64,000 nucleotides of DNA from Ruminococcus flavefaciens (GTDB lineage Bacteria; Bacillota; Clostridia; Oscillospirales; Ruminococcaceae). The position numbers and the translations under genes were made by a program. The DNA lies in assembly GCF_900143025.1 (NCBI RefSeq), contig NZ_FRCT01000006.1, forward strand, positions 189,083-253,082. Direction: 5' to 3'. The notes below the pieces were generated by a model. That model did not search any database and was not told the origin of the DNA. It saw only the letters and a list, made by a program, of their open reading frames with translations. Numbering within the stretch: the first letter of the stretch is position 1; every line of letters starts with the position of its first letter. Shown piece after piece: positions 24,921-33,063 of the stretch.

Positions 24921-26540
24921 TTAATTATGTGTTGGATCTTCGCCATCCGGATTGATCTCAGTAAAGTAGCCGTAAGTACGAGAGGTATCAGACTTATCGT
25001 TTCTGTTCTCTTCATAGTTGTAGATATATTCGTCAGACTCTGAGCTGTTATCTGTTGCATTAACTGTTGTTGTGTCAGCTGTTGTTGCATCAACTGTTGT
25101 TTTATCAGCTGTTTTTGTATCAGCCTTCTTGTCGCCGAGAAAGCTTGCAAGCAGATTTCTGAGGTCAACACCTGTAGCAGCCGAGAGACCATCGGTTACC
25201 TTTGTGGTAGAACCAATGATATCACCTACGAGCTTGCTTGAATTGCCGTCGCCGTACATTGTGATCTTGTCAACCTGTGACAGAGGTGTAGCAGCATTCT
25301 TAACGACCTCAGGCAGAGCCTTGAAGTACATTTCGAGGATAGCAGCTTCACCGTATTTTTTCATAGCCTCAGCCTTAGCGTTGATACCTTCAGCCTCAGC
25401 AAGACCCTTTGCACGGATAGCGTCAGCCTCTGCCTTACCTACGGCAGCGATACCTTCAGCCTCCTGCATCTTAGCGAACTTCTGAGCTTCAGCCTCAGCC
25501 TTCTGAGCCTCAGCCTCCTGCTCACGCTGGAAACGATCTGCTTCAGCCTCTTTCTTGAGCTGATAGAGCTTTGCATCGGCTTCCTGCTGAGCCTTATAGC
25601 GGTCAGCCTCAGCCTTTTTCTTGATCTGAGCTTCGAGAGCCTTTTCAGTTACCTCAGCCTCACGAGCCTTGAGCTCTACGTCCTTTTCGGAAGCAGCGAT
25701 GTTAGCGTTAGCCTTTGAAACCTCAATGGTCTTACGCTGTTCCTCGCGCTGTATCTCATAAGCTGCATCTGCAATAGCAAGCTGTGTATCAGCTTCCTTC
25801 TTGAGTTCAGCCTGACGGATAGCGAGCTCGTTGTTTTTCTGAGCGATCTCGGTCTCAGCAAGTATCTTAGCGTCGTTAGCTTCTTTCTTAGCCTGAGCCT
25901 TGGCGATCTCGATCTCCTTTTCGGACTCAGCGCGTGCGATAGCAGCCTTCTTCTGGATCTTTGTGGTGTTGTCGATACCGAGATTTTCAATAAGGTTCTG
26001 GTCGTCGGTAAAGTTCTGAACGTTGAAGGAAACTATCTCAAGACCCATTCTGTTGAGGTCAGGAGCAGCGTTTTCCTGAACTTTTTCAGCGAATGCCTTA
26101 CGGTCGTTTACCATAGCCTCAAGGGACATCTGACCAACGATCTCACGCATATTACCTTCGAGAACCTCTCTTGCTACCTTAGCAACATAAGCGGTATCCT
26201 TGTTAAGGAAGTTTTCAGCACCCAGCTTTATGAGAGTCGGGTCACTGCTTACCTTTACGTTTACGTTAGCGTCAACATTGATGTTGATATAGTCTGCTGT
26301 AGGAACAGCACTTGAAGTCTTTACATCAACGGCGATAAGCTGTAATTTCAGCTTGTCGACACGCTCAAAGAAGGGGATACGTATGCTTGCCTTACCGATT
26401 ATGATCTTTTTTCTCAGACCTGAGATAATATAAGCGGTATCCGGCGGAGCCTTTATGTAACCTGTGAAAATAATTATAAGGAGTAAAATAATTCCTATAC
26501 CGGAGGGGATAATAACTCCCCAGTTAACATCATCGAACAT
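24921..26540 (-). CDS. floT: Flotillin-like SPFH membrane protein
   Basis: This 539-residue protein begins at 26540 (MFDDVNWGV); GGAGG lies just ahead, and the in-frame ATG at 26552 overlaps that site. The layout is one N-terminal membrane helix (IPSGIGIILLLIIIFTGYI), an SPFH domain (about 30-200), then a long Ala/Glu/Lys coiled-coil (about 190-400; many AEAQKAEAEA-like blocks). Next is a conserved hydrophobic ending (KALPEVVKNAATPLSQVDKI). The last 60 or so residues are an unusual Thr/Asp/Asn-rich acidic tail. Flotillins scaffold membrane microdomains. NfeD, the usual neighbour of B. subtilis floT, is absent here. Confidence 0.9.
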   Translation of the reverse strand: MFDDVNWGVIIPSGIGIILLLIIIFTGYIKAPPDTAYIISGLRKKIIIGKASIRIPFFERVDKLKLQLIAVDVKTSSAVPTADYININVDANVNVKVSSDPTLIKLGAENFLNKDTAYVAKVAREVLEGNMREIVGQMSLEAMVNDRKAFAEKVQENAAPDLNRMGLEIVSFNVQNFTDDQNLIENLGIDNTTKIQKKAAIARAESEKEIEIAKAQAKKEANDAKILAETEIAQKNNELAIRQAELKKEADTQLAIADAAYEIQREEQRKTIEVSKANANIAASEKDVELKAREAEVTEKALEAQIKKKAEADRYKAQQEADAKLYQLKKEAEADRFQREQEAEAQKAEAEAQKFAKMQEAEGIAAVGKAEADAIRAKGLAEAEGINAKAEAMKKYGEAAILEMYFKALPEVVKNAATPLSQVDKITMYGDGNSSKLVGDIIGSTTKVTDGLSAATGVDLRNLLASFLGDKKADTKTADKTTVDATTADTTTVNATDNSSESDEYIYNYEENRNDKSDTSRTYGYFTEINPDGEDPTHN

Positions 26541-26624
26541 ATAAACCTCCATATCATGATGCTGTGCTTATGCGTAGCACATATAATATTTACAGCAGCT
26601 GACCTGTTTCAACTGCATGATGTA

Positions 26625-26653
26625 ATTATATATTATTTTTGCTTTTATGTCAA
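26625..26653 (-). promoter_or_regulatory. Promoter of the flotillin gene
   Basis: On the minus strand: TTGACA (26653-26648), 17 bases, TATAAT (26630-26625), about 85 bases before the start codon. Confidence 0.85.
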
Positions 26654-26840
26654 TAGGCGACAAAAAATACGGTTTGTATATATTATAACTGTCTTTTATG
26701 CATAATGCACAGAAGGATAATTCCTACAAATAAGTTCATATGAACCTTTATACAGTTCAAAGATTTTTTAGAGCGGTTTTGGGTGCTTTTTTATCCTCTT
26801 CGGCTAATTATTACAGTTTGGTTACAGTTTTTTATACGGC

Positions 26841-26869
26841 TTGACTTTGAATATTATGGCGATTATAAT
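26841..26869 (+). promoter_or_regulatory. Promoter of the short ORF-rtcB unit
   Basis: TTGACT (26841-26846), 17 bases, TATAAT (26864-26869). It places the transcript start about 25 bases ahead of the short ORF at 26903. Confidence 0.8.
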
Positions 26870-26902
26870 AAATCCATATTCTATGAAAGGACGGTGAACA
26901 CC

Positions 26903-26995
26903 ATGACCATATTCAATAAATTTTATCAGATGCCGAAATCAAATATCATTACAGAAAAGCATGGAGTTTGCCCGAAGTGTTCAGCCATGTGCTGA
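26903..26995 (+). CDS. 30-residue Cys-containing short ORF upstream of rtcB
   Basis: The frame reads MTIFNKFYQMPKSNII, then TEKHGVCPKCSAMC and stop. The three cysteines are spaced C-x2-C-x3-C at the very C-terminus. A consensus promoter lies 34 bases upstream, and GAAAGGA (26885-26891) sits about 11 bases ahead of the ATG. It ends 25 bases before an intrinsic terminator, and rtcB starts 32 bases after that. It could be a small metal-binding peptide, or a leader peptide in an attenuator that controls rtcB. I recognise no family. Confidence 0.55.
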   Translation: MTIFNKFYQMPKSNIITEKHGVCPKCSAMC

Positions 26996-27019
26996 GCTTT
27001 TGCGTATACAGAGCATTAT

Positions 27020-27044
27020 GCACTCCTGCGGGAGTGCTTTTTTT
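27020..27044 (+). terminator. Terminator/attenuator between the short ORF and rtcB
   Basis: GCACTCC, TGCG, GGAGTGC, then TTTTTTT. It separates the promoter at 26841 from rtcB, and no other promoter is obvious between. Confidence 0.8.
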
Positions 27045-27075
27045 ATGCGCTCGGGCAGACTCGGAAAGGAATAAT

Positions 27076-28281
27076 ATGATCGTATTAAATGGAAAATACA
27101 ATTCAGCTAAGGTTTTTACGGAAGTGATCGAACAGGACGCTGTTTCGCAGATCATAGCATTTTGCAGTCAGCCAATGAGTGCAGGCTCACAGATAAGGAT
27201 AATGCCTGATGTTCATGCAGGTGCAGGCTGTACTATCGGTACTACCATGACTATTACGGATAAGGTGATACCTAATCTTGTAGGCGTGGATATAGGCTGC
27301 GGAATGGAGACAGTAAGGCTGAAGGAAAAGCATATCGAATTGCAGAAGCTGGATAAGCTTATCTATGAGAAGATACCCTCGGGCTTTTCAATAAGAGAGA
27401 AGACTCACCGTTACAGCGAGAAGATCGACCTGACAGAGCTTTACTGCTATAAGCATATTGACCCGCTCAGAGCCGAGAAGAGCATCGGTACTCTCGGCGG
27501 CGGAAATCACTTCATCGAAGCCGACAAGGGTGAGGACGGAGCTATTTATATCGTTATCCACTCGGGCTCACGTCATCTTGGTGTGGAGGTAGCTAAGTAC
27601 TACCAGAATGAAGCCTACAGACGGCTGAACAAGAGCTCGGACAAGGAAGTCGATGAGCTTATTGCAAGGCTTAAAGCTGAGGGAAAGCAGAAGCAGATAC
27701 AGTCAGAGCTGAAAAAGCTTGAGAATACTAAAACCACTGATGTTCCAAAGCATCTTGCTTACTGCGAGGGCGAGCTGTTTGAACAGTATATCCACGATAT
27801 GAAGATAGTCCAGCAGTTCGCAATGCTGAGCCGTCAGGCAATGATGGACGAGATAATCAAGGGTATGCATCTGCACGTTACGGAGCAGTTCACGACTATA
27901 CACAATTACATTGATACCGATACCATGATACTGCGTAAGGGAGCGGTATCGGCAAAGGAAGGGGAAAAGCTCCTCATACCTATAAATATGCGTGACGGAA
28001 GCCTTATCTGTACAGGTAAGGGCAATCCCGACTGGAACTGTTCTGCCCCTCACGGTGCAGGCAGACTTATGTCACGTTCACAGGCTAAGCAGAGCTTTAC
28101 TGTTTCCGAGTTCAAAAAGCAGATGGACGGTATCTACACAACATCGGTAAATGCACAGACTCTTGACGAGTGCCCTATGGCTTATAAGTCAATGGAGGAT
28201 ATCGTGGAGAATATCGGCGATACTGTGGAGATAAACGAAGTCATTAAGCCTATTTACAACTTCAAGGCAGGCGAGGAATAA
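27076..28281 (+). CDS. rtcB: RtcB family RNA-splicing ligase
   Basis: This 401-residue protein belongs to the RtcB family, GTP- and Mn-dependent ligases joining 2',3'-cyclic phosphate (or 3'-phosphate) RNA to 5'-OH ends. Metal and guanylation blocks are all visible: MPDVHAGAGCTIGTT (Asp and Cys ligands), VGVDIGCGM, GTLGGGNHFIE, HSGSRHLG and CSAPHGAGR with the catalytic His. GGAAAGGA sits 5 bases before ATG 27076; the frame upstream is open but has no ribosome site. The length is close to the E. coli protein. The archease partner is not in this window. A short ORF and a terminator precede it, suggesting conditional expression. Confidence 0.92.
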   Translation: MIVLNGKYNSAKVFTEVIEQDAVSQIIAFCSQPMSAGSQIRIMPDVHAGAGCTIGTTMTITDKVIPNLVGVDIGCGMETVRLKEKHIELQKLDKLIYEKIPSGFSIREKTHRYSEKIDLTELYCYKHIDPLRAEKSIGTLGGGNHFIEADKGEDGAIYIVIHSGSRHLGVEVAKYYQNEAYRRLNKSSDKEVDELIARLKAEGKQKQIQSELKKLENTKTTDVPKHLAYCEGELFEQYIHDMKIVQQFAMLSRQAMMDEIIKGMHLHVTEQFTTIHNYIDTDTMILRKGAVSAKEGEKLLIPINMRDGSLICTGKGNPDWNCSAPHGAGRLMSRSQAKQSFTVSEFKKQMDGIYTTSVNAQTLDECPMAYKSMEDIVENIGDTVEINEVIKPIYNFKAGEE

Positions 28282-28283
28282 AT

Positions 28284-28354
28284 TGTATGGGCGCACAGTG
28301 TGCGCCCGAAAACAGAAACATCATGTAGGGGCTGATGCCTACATCAGCCCGCCT
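28284..28354. repeat. Two palindromic repeats after rtcB (families C and D)
   Basis: GGGCGCACAGTGTGCGCCC is a perfect palindrome, followed by TGTAGGGGCTGATGCC and ATCAGCCCGCC, which match the repeats after asd. The gap of about 130 bases to the next gene is otherwise empty. Confidence 0.6.
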
Positions 28355-28412
28355 TTTTAAAATGAAATCACTTGGCGATAAATGCATTGCCGCATAAATA
28401 ATAGGAGATGCA

Positions 28413-28856
28413 ATGATAATTTATACAATTACAAATACCCATGAAAAATGGGAAAACACTGCGGCTTTTGCCGAAAAATGCTCGTGGAGGGCAGGAAAGT
28501 ACCTTGCCGAGCTTATGCGAAATAACGCTTTCAAGGACTGGGAACGTGTATTTGCCGCCTTTGAGGGCGATGAGCCTGTGGGCTTCTGCACTCTCACGGA
28601 AAAGGACGAGCTTGACCCGAAATATCCTTACACACCGCTGATAGGTTTCGTTTTTGTTGATGAGGCTCATCGGGGCAAGAGGATATCGGAGAAGATTATA
28701 AAGGCAGTCCTTGAATATGCCAAAACAATCGGATATGACAAGGTGTATATCATGAGCGGAGAAAAGGGGCTGTATGAGAAGTACGGCTTCTGCTATATTG
28801 GCGACTATGAGTCGGTATACGGCGGCAAAGAGCAGCTGTTCGTGATATCACTGTGA
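28413..28856 (+). CDS. GNAT family acetyltransferase
   Basis: This is a 147-residue N-acetyltransferase. PVGFCTLTEKDEL is the central strand, LIGFVFVDEAHRGKRISEKI contains the acetyl-CoA loop (a variant of R/Q-x-x-G-x-G/A), and EKYGFCYIGD is the C-terminal block. The substrate is not predictable. GGAGATGCA precedes the ATG. A 55-residue ORF follows 12 bases later in the same direction. Confidence 0.85.
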   Translation: MIIYTITNTHEKWENTAAFAEKCSWRAGKYLAELMRNNAFKDWERVFAAFEGDEPVGFCTLTEKDELDPKYPYTPLIGFVFVDEAHRGKRISEKIIKAVLEYAKTIGYDKVYIMSGEKGLYEKYGFCYIGDYESVYGGKEQLFVISL

Positions 28857-28868
28857 ATGGAGGAAAAT

Positions 28869-29036
28869 ATGGATAAATTCGTATCATATGACAAAATGAG
28901 CAAAAAGGAGAAAAAGAAAATAGACTCCGCAAAGCGCAGCAGCTGGAACGGCGTTGACCCTGCAACAAAGGTAGTCGATACCGACAAAAGACGCTATAAG
29001 CGCAAGCCCAAACACCCTGAGAGCTTCGAGGAGTGA
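28869..29036 (+). CDS. Small basic 55-residue protein
   Basis: The frame starts at ATG 28869 with GGAGGA just upstream and runs MDKFVSYDKMSKKEKKKI, then on to a C-terminus KRKPKHPESFEE. It is very rich in Lys and Asp/Glu, has no hydrophobic segment, and is probably a cytosolic, possibly RNA- or protein-binding, peptide. Its perfect ribosome site and tight spacing after the GNAT gene argue for real translation. I do not know the family name. Confidence 0.7.
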   Translation: MDKFVSYDKMSKKEKKKIDSAKRSSWNGVDPATKVVDTDKRRYKRKPKHPESFEE

Positions 29037-29064
29037 TTTGTATTGCGGCTAAGCAGGCTTATGA

Positions 29065-29093
29065 TTGACAAACTCATGGTAAGATGATAAAAT
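29065..29093 (+). promoter_or_regulatory. Promoter of the second sigma operon
   Basis: TTGACA (29065-29070), 17 bases, TAAAAT (29088-29093), about 150 bases before the TTG start of the sigma gene. Confidence 0.7.
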
Positions 29094-29241
29094 ATAATAT
29101 GTTTGGGAACTGCGGCAATAATATCCAAATTAGTGCCGCAGTTTTTGTGCAGGCGTACAAAGATGAGGCTTTGAGAGAAAAAGTAAGTGTTTTTGCGACA
29201 TTTATATTACAGAAGCTTATCGACGGAAGGAAGTGAGACTG

Positions 29242-29715
29242 TTGATAGAGCCTGAACATTGCACGCTGATAATCGAGAAATACTATCGTGAAATATTCAG
29301 CTACTGCTACGCAAAGCTCGGATACAGTCATCACTCGGCAGAGGACTGCACACAGGAGGCCTTTGTGGTCTTTTTCACAAAGCATGAAAGGCTTGATGAA
29401 ACGGATAATATAAGGCTGTGGCTCTACAGGACGGCAGATAACGTAATAAAGACGTTCGTGCGGAAAAGTCCGCCCCCTGCCGTGAGCATAGAGGACAGTC
29501 CCGAGGCACTGGATATCGCTGACAGCGGTGGATTTACGGAAGATACCGACAGTCCGCTGGATATTCTCGATGCGGAGGAAAGGCAGCTTTTAGAGCTGTA
29601 TTACGACAGCGACTACGGACAACGCACGGCGGCAGCCAAGAAGCTGGGGATATCCTTACCTGCATTGTACAGGAAGGTACATAAAATAAAAAAGAAGCTG
29701 CGCGGTGTAAAATGA
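29242..29715 (+). CDS. ECF-type RNA polymerase sigma factor (second copy)
   Basis: This 157-residue protein has region 2 (EKYYREIFSYCYAKLGYSHH, then SAEDCTQEAFVVF) and region 4 (QLLELYYDSDYGQRTAAAKK, then LGISLPALYRKVHKIKKKL). The TTG at 29242 is preferred because GGAAGG lies about 9 bases ahead; the earlier GTG at 29233 touches that site. It is followed after 41 bases by a single-pass membrane protein, also starting with TTG. The arrangement parallels the pair at 20.9-23 kb, but the sequences are clearly diverged. Confidence 0.87.
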   Translation: MIEPEHCTLIIEKYYREIFSYCYAKLGYSHHSAEDCTQEAFVVFFTKHERLDETDNIRLWLYRTADNVIKTFVRKSPPPAVSIEDSPEALDIADSGGFTEDTDSPLDILDAEERQLLELYYDSDYGQRTAAAKKLGISLPALYRKVHKIKKKLRGVK

Positions 29716-29756
29716 ACACTGTCAATTGACGTTATCATAAACAAGGAGTGATAATA

Positions 29757-30836
29757 TTGAAAGATAAACTGATCTCCGATAAGCTTTCGGACAATCAGAT
29801 GCTTAATGACCTTCAGAGGCTTCTCGATGAGGAGCTTTCAAAGCCGTTAGAGGAGCGTGATCTTGATGCCATTGAGGAAATCACCAACGCTGTTATCAGT
29901 ATTAATGACGAAGAAGTTCCGAAGCCTGTTTCTGCGGAAAAAGTGCTCGGAGAAGTCAGCGCAAGGAAAAAACGCGGACGGATCATACAGCTGCGCAAAT
30001 GGGCAGCAGCACTCACAGCCTGCATTGCCGTCTGCATCGCAGCAAACCTCTACACGATCAACACCTACGGCGCAAATATCGTCGAAACAGTGATGAAGAT
30101 AGCAAAATCAGGCTTCAGCGTTGACCTTAACGAGTTAAGAGACTTTGAAGCTGCTGACCCTGTAACCACAACTATTCCGCCTACGGCAACACTGGCTACA
30201 TCTGCGAGCGGAACTCAGTCCGATATACGTACTTATACTACTACAAGGGCTATGGAAACATGGTCGGCAGGAGGCGGTACATATGGTATCACAACTGTTC
30301 CCACGGCAGCAGTCACAACAGAAACTAATACCGTACCTGCACCGGCAGGTCCTTCAGGTACGGGAAGTACTCATGGAATAACCGACAGATGTGACGAGTA
30401 TTCAAGAGAGGTAGCAAGAGAGCTTATCGAAAAATGCGAGGAGCATGACATATATCCCTGCTATCCCGAAAAACTGCCTTATTATCTCGGAGACCTTACC
30501 CTTGATGATTACCATTTCGAGCAGATGAAGGACTCAAAGGATATGTACTTCACCTTTACGGACGATAATGACAATTCACTTGATATCATAATCGAGGAGT
30601 ATGTATCCGCCGATCGTATGCCTGATGTGCTCATACCGAGCGACGAGTACGAATATGATACCTTCAAAAACGACTATATGAGCGGTGTTGTCATCGACGA
30701 AGGCAACGGCACTACCATAGTATTTGTCAGGGATAATACCGTATATACTCTCCACGGCAATGGTATGTATAAGGAAGCATGGGTCGAAGCGGCAATGGGC
30801 TTTGTTCCGTATCCCTCGGAATTCCTGAAAAAGTGA
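29757..30836 (+). CDS. Single-pass membrane protein, anti-sigma candidate
   Basis: This 359-residue protein starts at TTG 29757 with AAGGAG 8-9 bases upstream. It has a charged cytoplasmic head of about 78 residues (DNQMLNDLQRLLDEELSKPL), one membrane helix (AAALTACIAVCIAANLY) and a Thr/Ala/Pro-rich extracytoplasmic stem (about 120-200). A folded C-terminal domain (about 205-355; CDEYSREVARELIEK, FVRDNTVYTLHGNGMYKEA) follows. Position directly after the ECF sigma gene and topology suggest it restrains that sigma factor. No known anti-sigma zinc motif is visible. The outer domain may sense or bind a surface target. Confidence 0.7.
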   Translation: MKDKLISDKLSDNQMLNDLQRLLDEELSKPLEERDLDAIEEITNAVISINDEEVPKPVSAEKVLGEVSARKKRGRIIQLRKWAAALTACIAVCIAANLYTINTYGANIVETVMKIAKSGFSVDLNELRDFEAADPVTTTIPPTATLATSASGTQSDIRTYTTTRAMETWSAGGGTYGITTVPTAAVTTETNTVPAPAGPSGTGSTHGITDRCDEYSREVARELIEKCEEHDIYPCYPEKLPYYLGDLTLDDYHFEQMKDSKDMYFTFTDDNDNSLDIIIEEYVSADRMPDVLIPSDEYEYDTFKNDYMSGVVIDEGNGTTIVFVRDNTVYTLHGNGMYKEAWVEAAMGFVPYPSEFLKK

Positions 30837-30846
30837 GGGCAGCGGT

Positions 30847-31659
30847 ATGAGACTAAAATACATAACAGCTGCCTGTTTAGGCGTAATGCTGATGTATGCA
30901 CCCGTTCAGATGAAAGCCGCATCGGTTGACAACAGTGTATATGAACAGTATGAAAATGCTATAGGACTTATAGAAAAATGCTCGCTGAAATGTTCATCGG
31001 AGGAAAGAGGATATCTTGAGCTGACTGCAAAGACTCAGGTATCGGGAAAGATGAAAGAGGTGGGCTTCAGGAATATAGTTGTACAGTACAGCAGTGACGG
31101 TCGGAATTGGTATGATGAATATACCTACGGTGACTACACGGGAACTGATACGAAATACCACAATATCAACGGACTGAGTCTTAAAGTCCGCGGAGGGTAT
31201 TACTACAGGATAGCCTGTGTACACTACGCTAAGGGAAAAGCCTACGGCGATGAGGATATACGTACTCAGACAGCCATAAATACTTCATCGGCAGTATGGG
31301 TAGAGGCTGTACCTGTAATTACAACTACTACATCAAAGCCTGTAACTACTACGACTACAACAAGGAAGGCAACAACGACTTCAACATCAAAAACTACATC
31401 GAAAGCCACTGTCGTTTCCGCAAAAACGACTTCGGCAAAGAATAATTTGTATGCTGCGGGAGCAAGTACCTCTACGACAGCAAAAACAAAAGCTGAAACT
31501 AAGAAAGCAGCAGCTGCAACAACAAAGGCTGCTGTGACCTCGGCAGCAGCAAATTCGCCCGAAACAGGTGACAGACCGCCTGTTCTGGAGTTTACTGCAC
31601 TTTGCAGTGCAGGTGCGGCTGCGCTGTTCCTTTACAGTAAAAGGACAAAGCACAGCTGA
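30847..31659 (+). CDS. Surface protein with SPETG-type cell-wall sorting signal
   Basis: This 270-residue protein has a signal peptide (MRLKYITAACLGVMLMYAPV, cleavage near MKA-AS) and a mature domain with aromatic beta-strand sequence (VQYSSDGRNWYDEYTYGDY). A Thr/Lys/Ser linker (about 155-235) follows. The C-terminus is SPETGD (237-242), a hydrophobic segment and KRTKHS. That order is the layout of a sortase substrate, but SPxTG replaces LPxTG; SPxTG and PPxTG motifs are known for clostridial sortase B. It starts 10 bases after the anti-sigma candidate, so the three genes form one operon and this may be the regulated surface output or sensor partner. Confidence 0.75.
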   Translation: MRLKYITAACLGVMLMYAPVQMKAASVDNSVYEQYENAIGLIEKCSLKCSSEERGYLELTAKTQVSGKMKEVGFRNIVVQYSSDGRNWYDEYTYGDYTGTDTKYHNINGLSLKVRGGYYYRIACVHYAKGKAYGDEDIRTQTAINTSSAVWVEAVPVITTTTSKPVTTTTTTRKATTTSTSKTTSKATVVSAKTTSAKNNLYAAGASTSTTAKTKAETKKAAAATTKAAVTSAAANSPETGDRPPVLEFTALCSAGAAALFLYSKRTKHS

Positions 31660-31804
31660 ATATTAAAATAGCTTTGTATTGGGGGCTGATCAGAATTCTT
31701 CTGACAGAAACGGCAGAATGTGATTGGGTTTTTGCCGCTCTGAAAGCTTCTGCACGGGCAGTCACACAGCTGCTGCGTGCCTTGATATACATTTTCTCCG
31801 TTAT
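31660..31804. other. Gap after the surface protein gene
   Basis: About 145 bases without a convincing gene precede a terminator. AATTCTTCTGACAGAA and other short pairings exist, but no known RNA was recognised. Confidence 0.4.
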
Positions 31805-31839
31805 CCCTGTCCGCAGCACTTGGACAGGGAATTTTTTTT
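31805..31839 (+). terminator. Terminator upstream of sbcDC
   Basis: CCCTGTCC and GGACAGGG form a stem followed by AATTTTTTTTT. Confidence 0.85.
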
Positions 31840-31851
31840 ACATTTTCTTCG

Positions 31852-31880
31852 TTGACACTGTGGGATAAAATTTGTATAAT
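31852..31880 (+). promoter_or_regulatory. Promoter of sbcDC
   Basis: TTGACA (31852-31857), 17 bases, TATAAT (31875-31880), both perfect. Confidence 0.9.
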
Positions 31881-31926
31881 TAAAGTGAATAGGTGTTTTC
31901 AGCGCAGTATAACAGGAGGTTTTGAA

Positions 31927-33063
31927 ATGAAATTCATACATTTATCCGATCTTCATCTCGGAAAACGTCTGAATGAGTTTTCCATGATCGAGGATCAGGA
32001 TTTTATACTAAAGGAGATATACAGTATAATATCTGAGGAGGAGCCTGATTTCGTCATTATCGCAGGGGATATCTATGACAAATCAGTTCCCTCTGCTGAG
32101 GCTGTACACCTTTTTGACGGATTTCTCACAAAGGTCTCGGAGCGGACAGGTCATATCTTTGTTATAAGCGGCAACCATGATTCGGCGGAGCGTATAGCCT
32201 TCGGTTCGCATATAATGGAGAAAAGCGGCATACATATGTCGCCTGTTTTTTATGGGGAGATAGTCCCTACAGTCCTGCATGATGAGTACGGCGACTTCGG
32301 AATATATATGCTTCCTTTCATAAAGCCTGTGACTGTGCGCAGATATTTCACGGATACCGTAATAGAAAGCTATACAGATGCGGTAAATGCGGCTGTAGAC
32401 GCAATGAATGTGGACTTTACAAGGCGCAATATCATCATTGCACATCAGTTTGTTACAGGAGCTGTAAAAAGCGATTCCGAGGAAGTGTCCGTAGGCGGAC
32501 TTGACAACGTGGAGTCATCGGCTTTTGACGGCTTTGACTATGTTGCTCTCGGACATATACACAGTCCGCAGAATGTGGGAAGCGAGCGCATACGCTACTG
32601 CGGAACTCCGCTGAAATACTCCTTCTCTGAGGCAAATCAGGAGAAGTCGGTAACTATAGTGGAAATGGGCGAAAAGGGAAAGATGAATGTGCGCACGGCG
32701 GCTCTTTCACCGAGGAGAGACCTGCGCGTTATCCGCGGCGCATTTGATGAAGTCATATCAAGGGAAGTCAGCGCAGAGGGCGATGTGAATGATTATATCC
32801 ATATAGTACTGACGGACGAGGAGGATATCCCTGAGGCTATGGGCAAGCTCAGGACGGTATATCCGCATATTATGAGCCTTGAATACGACAACAGCCGCAC
32901 AAGGAGCGAACACGGCAGCATGGAGGCGGCAAGGACTGAGGATAAGCTGCCCATAGAGCTTTTTGAGGAGTTTTACGAATTCAGCAACGGCAGAGAAATG
33001 AGTCCGCAGCAGCGCGAACTAATGCAGTCGCTGATAGAAAAAATATGGGAGGGAGAGGAATGA
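31927..33063 (+). CDS. sbcD: Nuclease SbcCD subunit D
   Basis: This 378-residue Mre11-type phosphoesterase starts at 31927 behind AGGAGG. Metal-binding motifs are in order: HLSDLHLG (D8, H10), AGDIYD, SGNHDSAER, IIAHQF and LGHIHSPQ. With SbcC it forms a complex that opens DNA hairpins and trims protein-blocked ends. The last bases overlap sbcC by four (ATGA), which couples translation. Length and motifs are complete. Confidence 0.96.
   Translation: MKFIHLSDLHLGKRLNEFSMIEDQDFILKEIYSIISEEEPDFVIIAGDIYDKSVPSAEAVHLFDGFLTKVSERTGHIFVISGNHDSAERIAFGSHIMEKSGIHMSPVFYGEIVPTVLHDEYGDFGIYMLPFIKPVTVRRYFTDTVIESYTDAVNAAVDAMNVDFTRRNIIIAHQFVTGAVKSDSEEVSVGGLDNVESSAFDGFDYVALGHIHSPQNVGSERIRYCGTPLKYSFSEANQEKSVTIVEMGEKGKMNVRTAALSPRRDLRVIRGAFDEVISREVSAEGDVNDYIHIVLTDEEDIPEAMGKLRTVYPHIMSLEYDNSRTRSEHGSMEAARTEDKLPIELFEEFYEFSNGREMSPQQRELMQSLIEKIWEGEE

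Noticed and set aside
31674..31868. 64-codon plus-strand frame after the SPETG protein
   Set aside because: It runs through a strong terminator and the sbcD promoter; composition is random.
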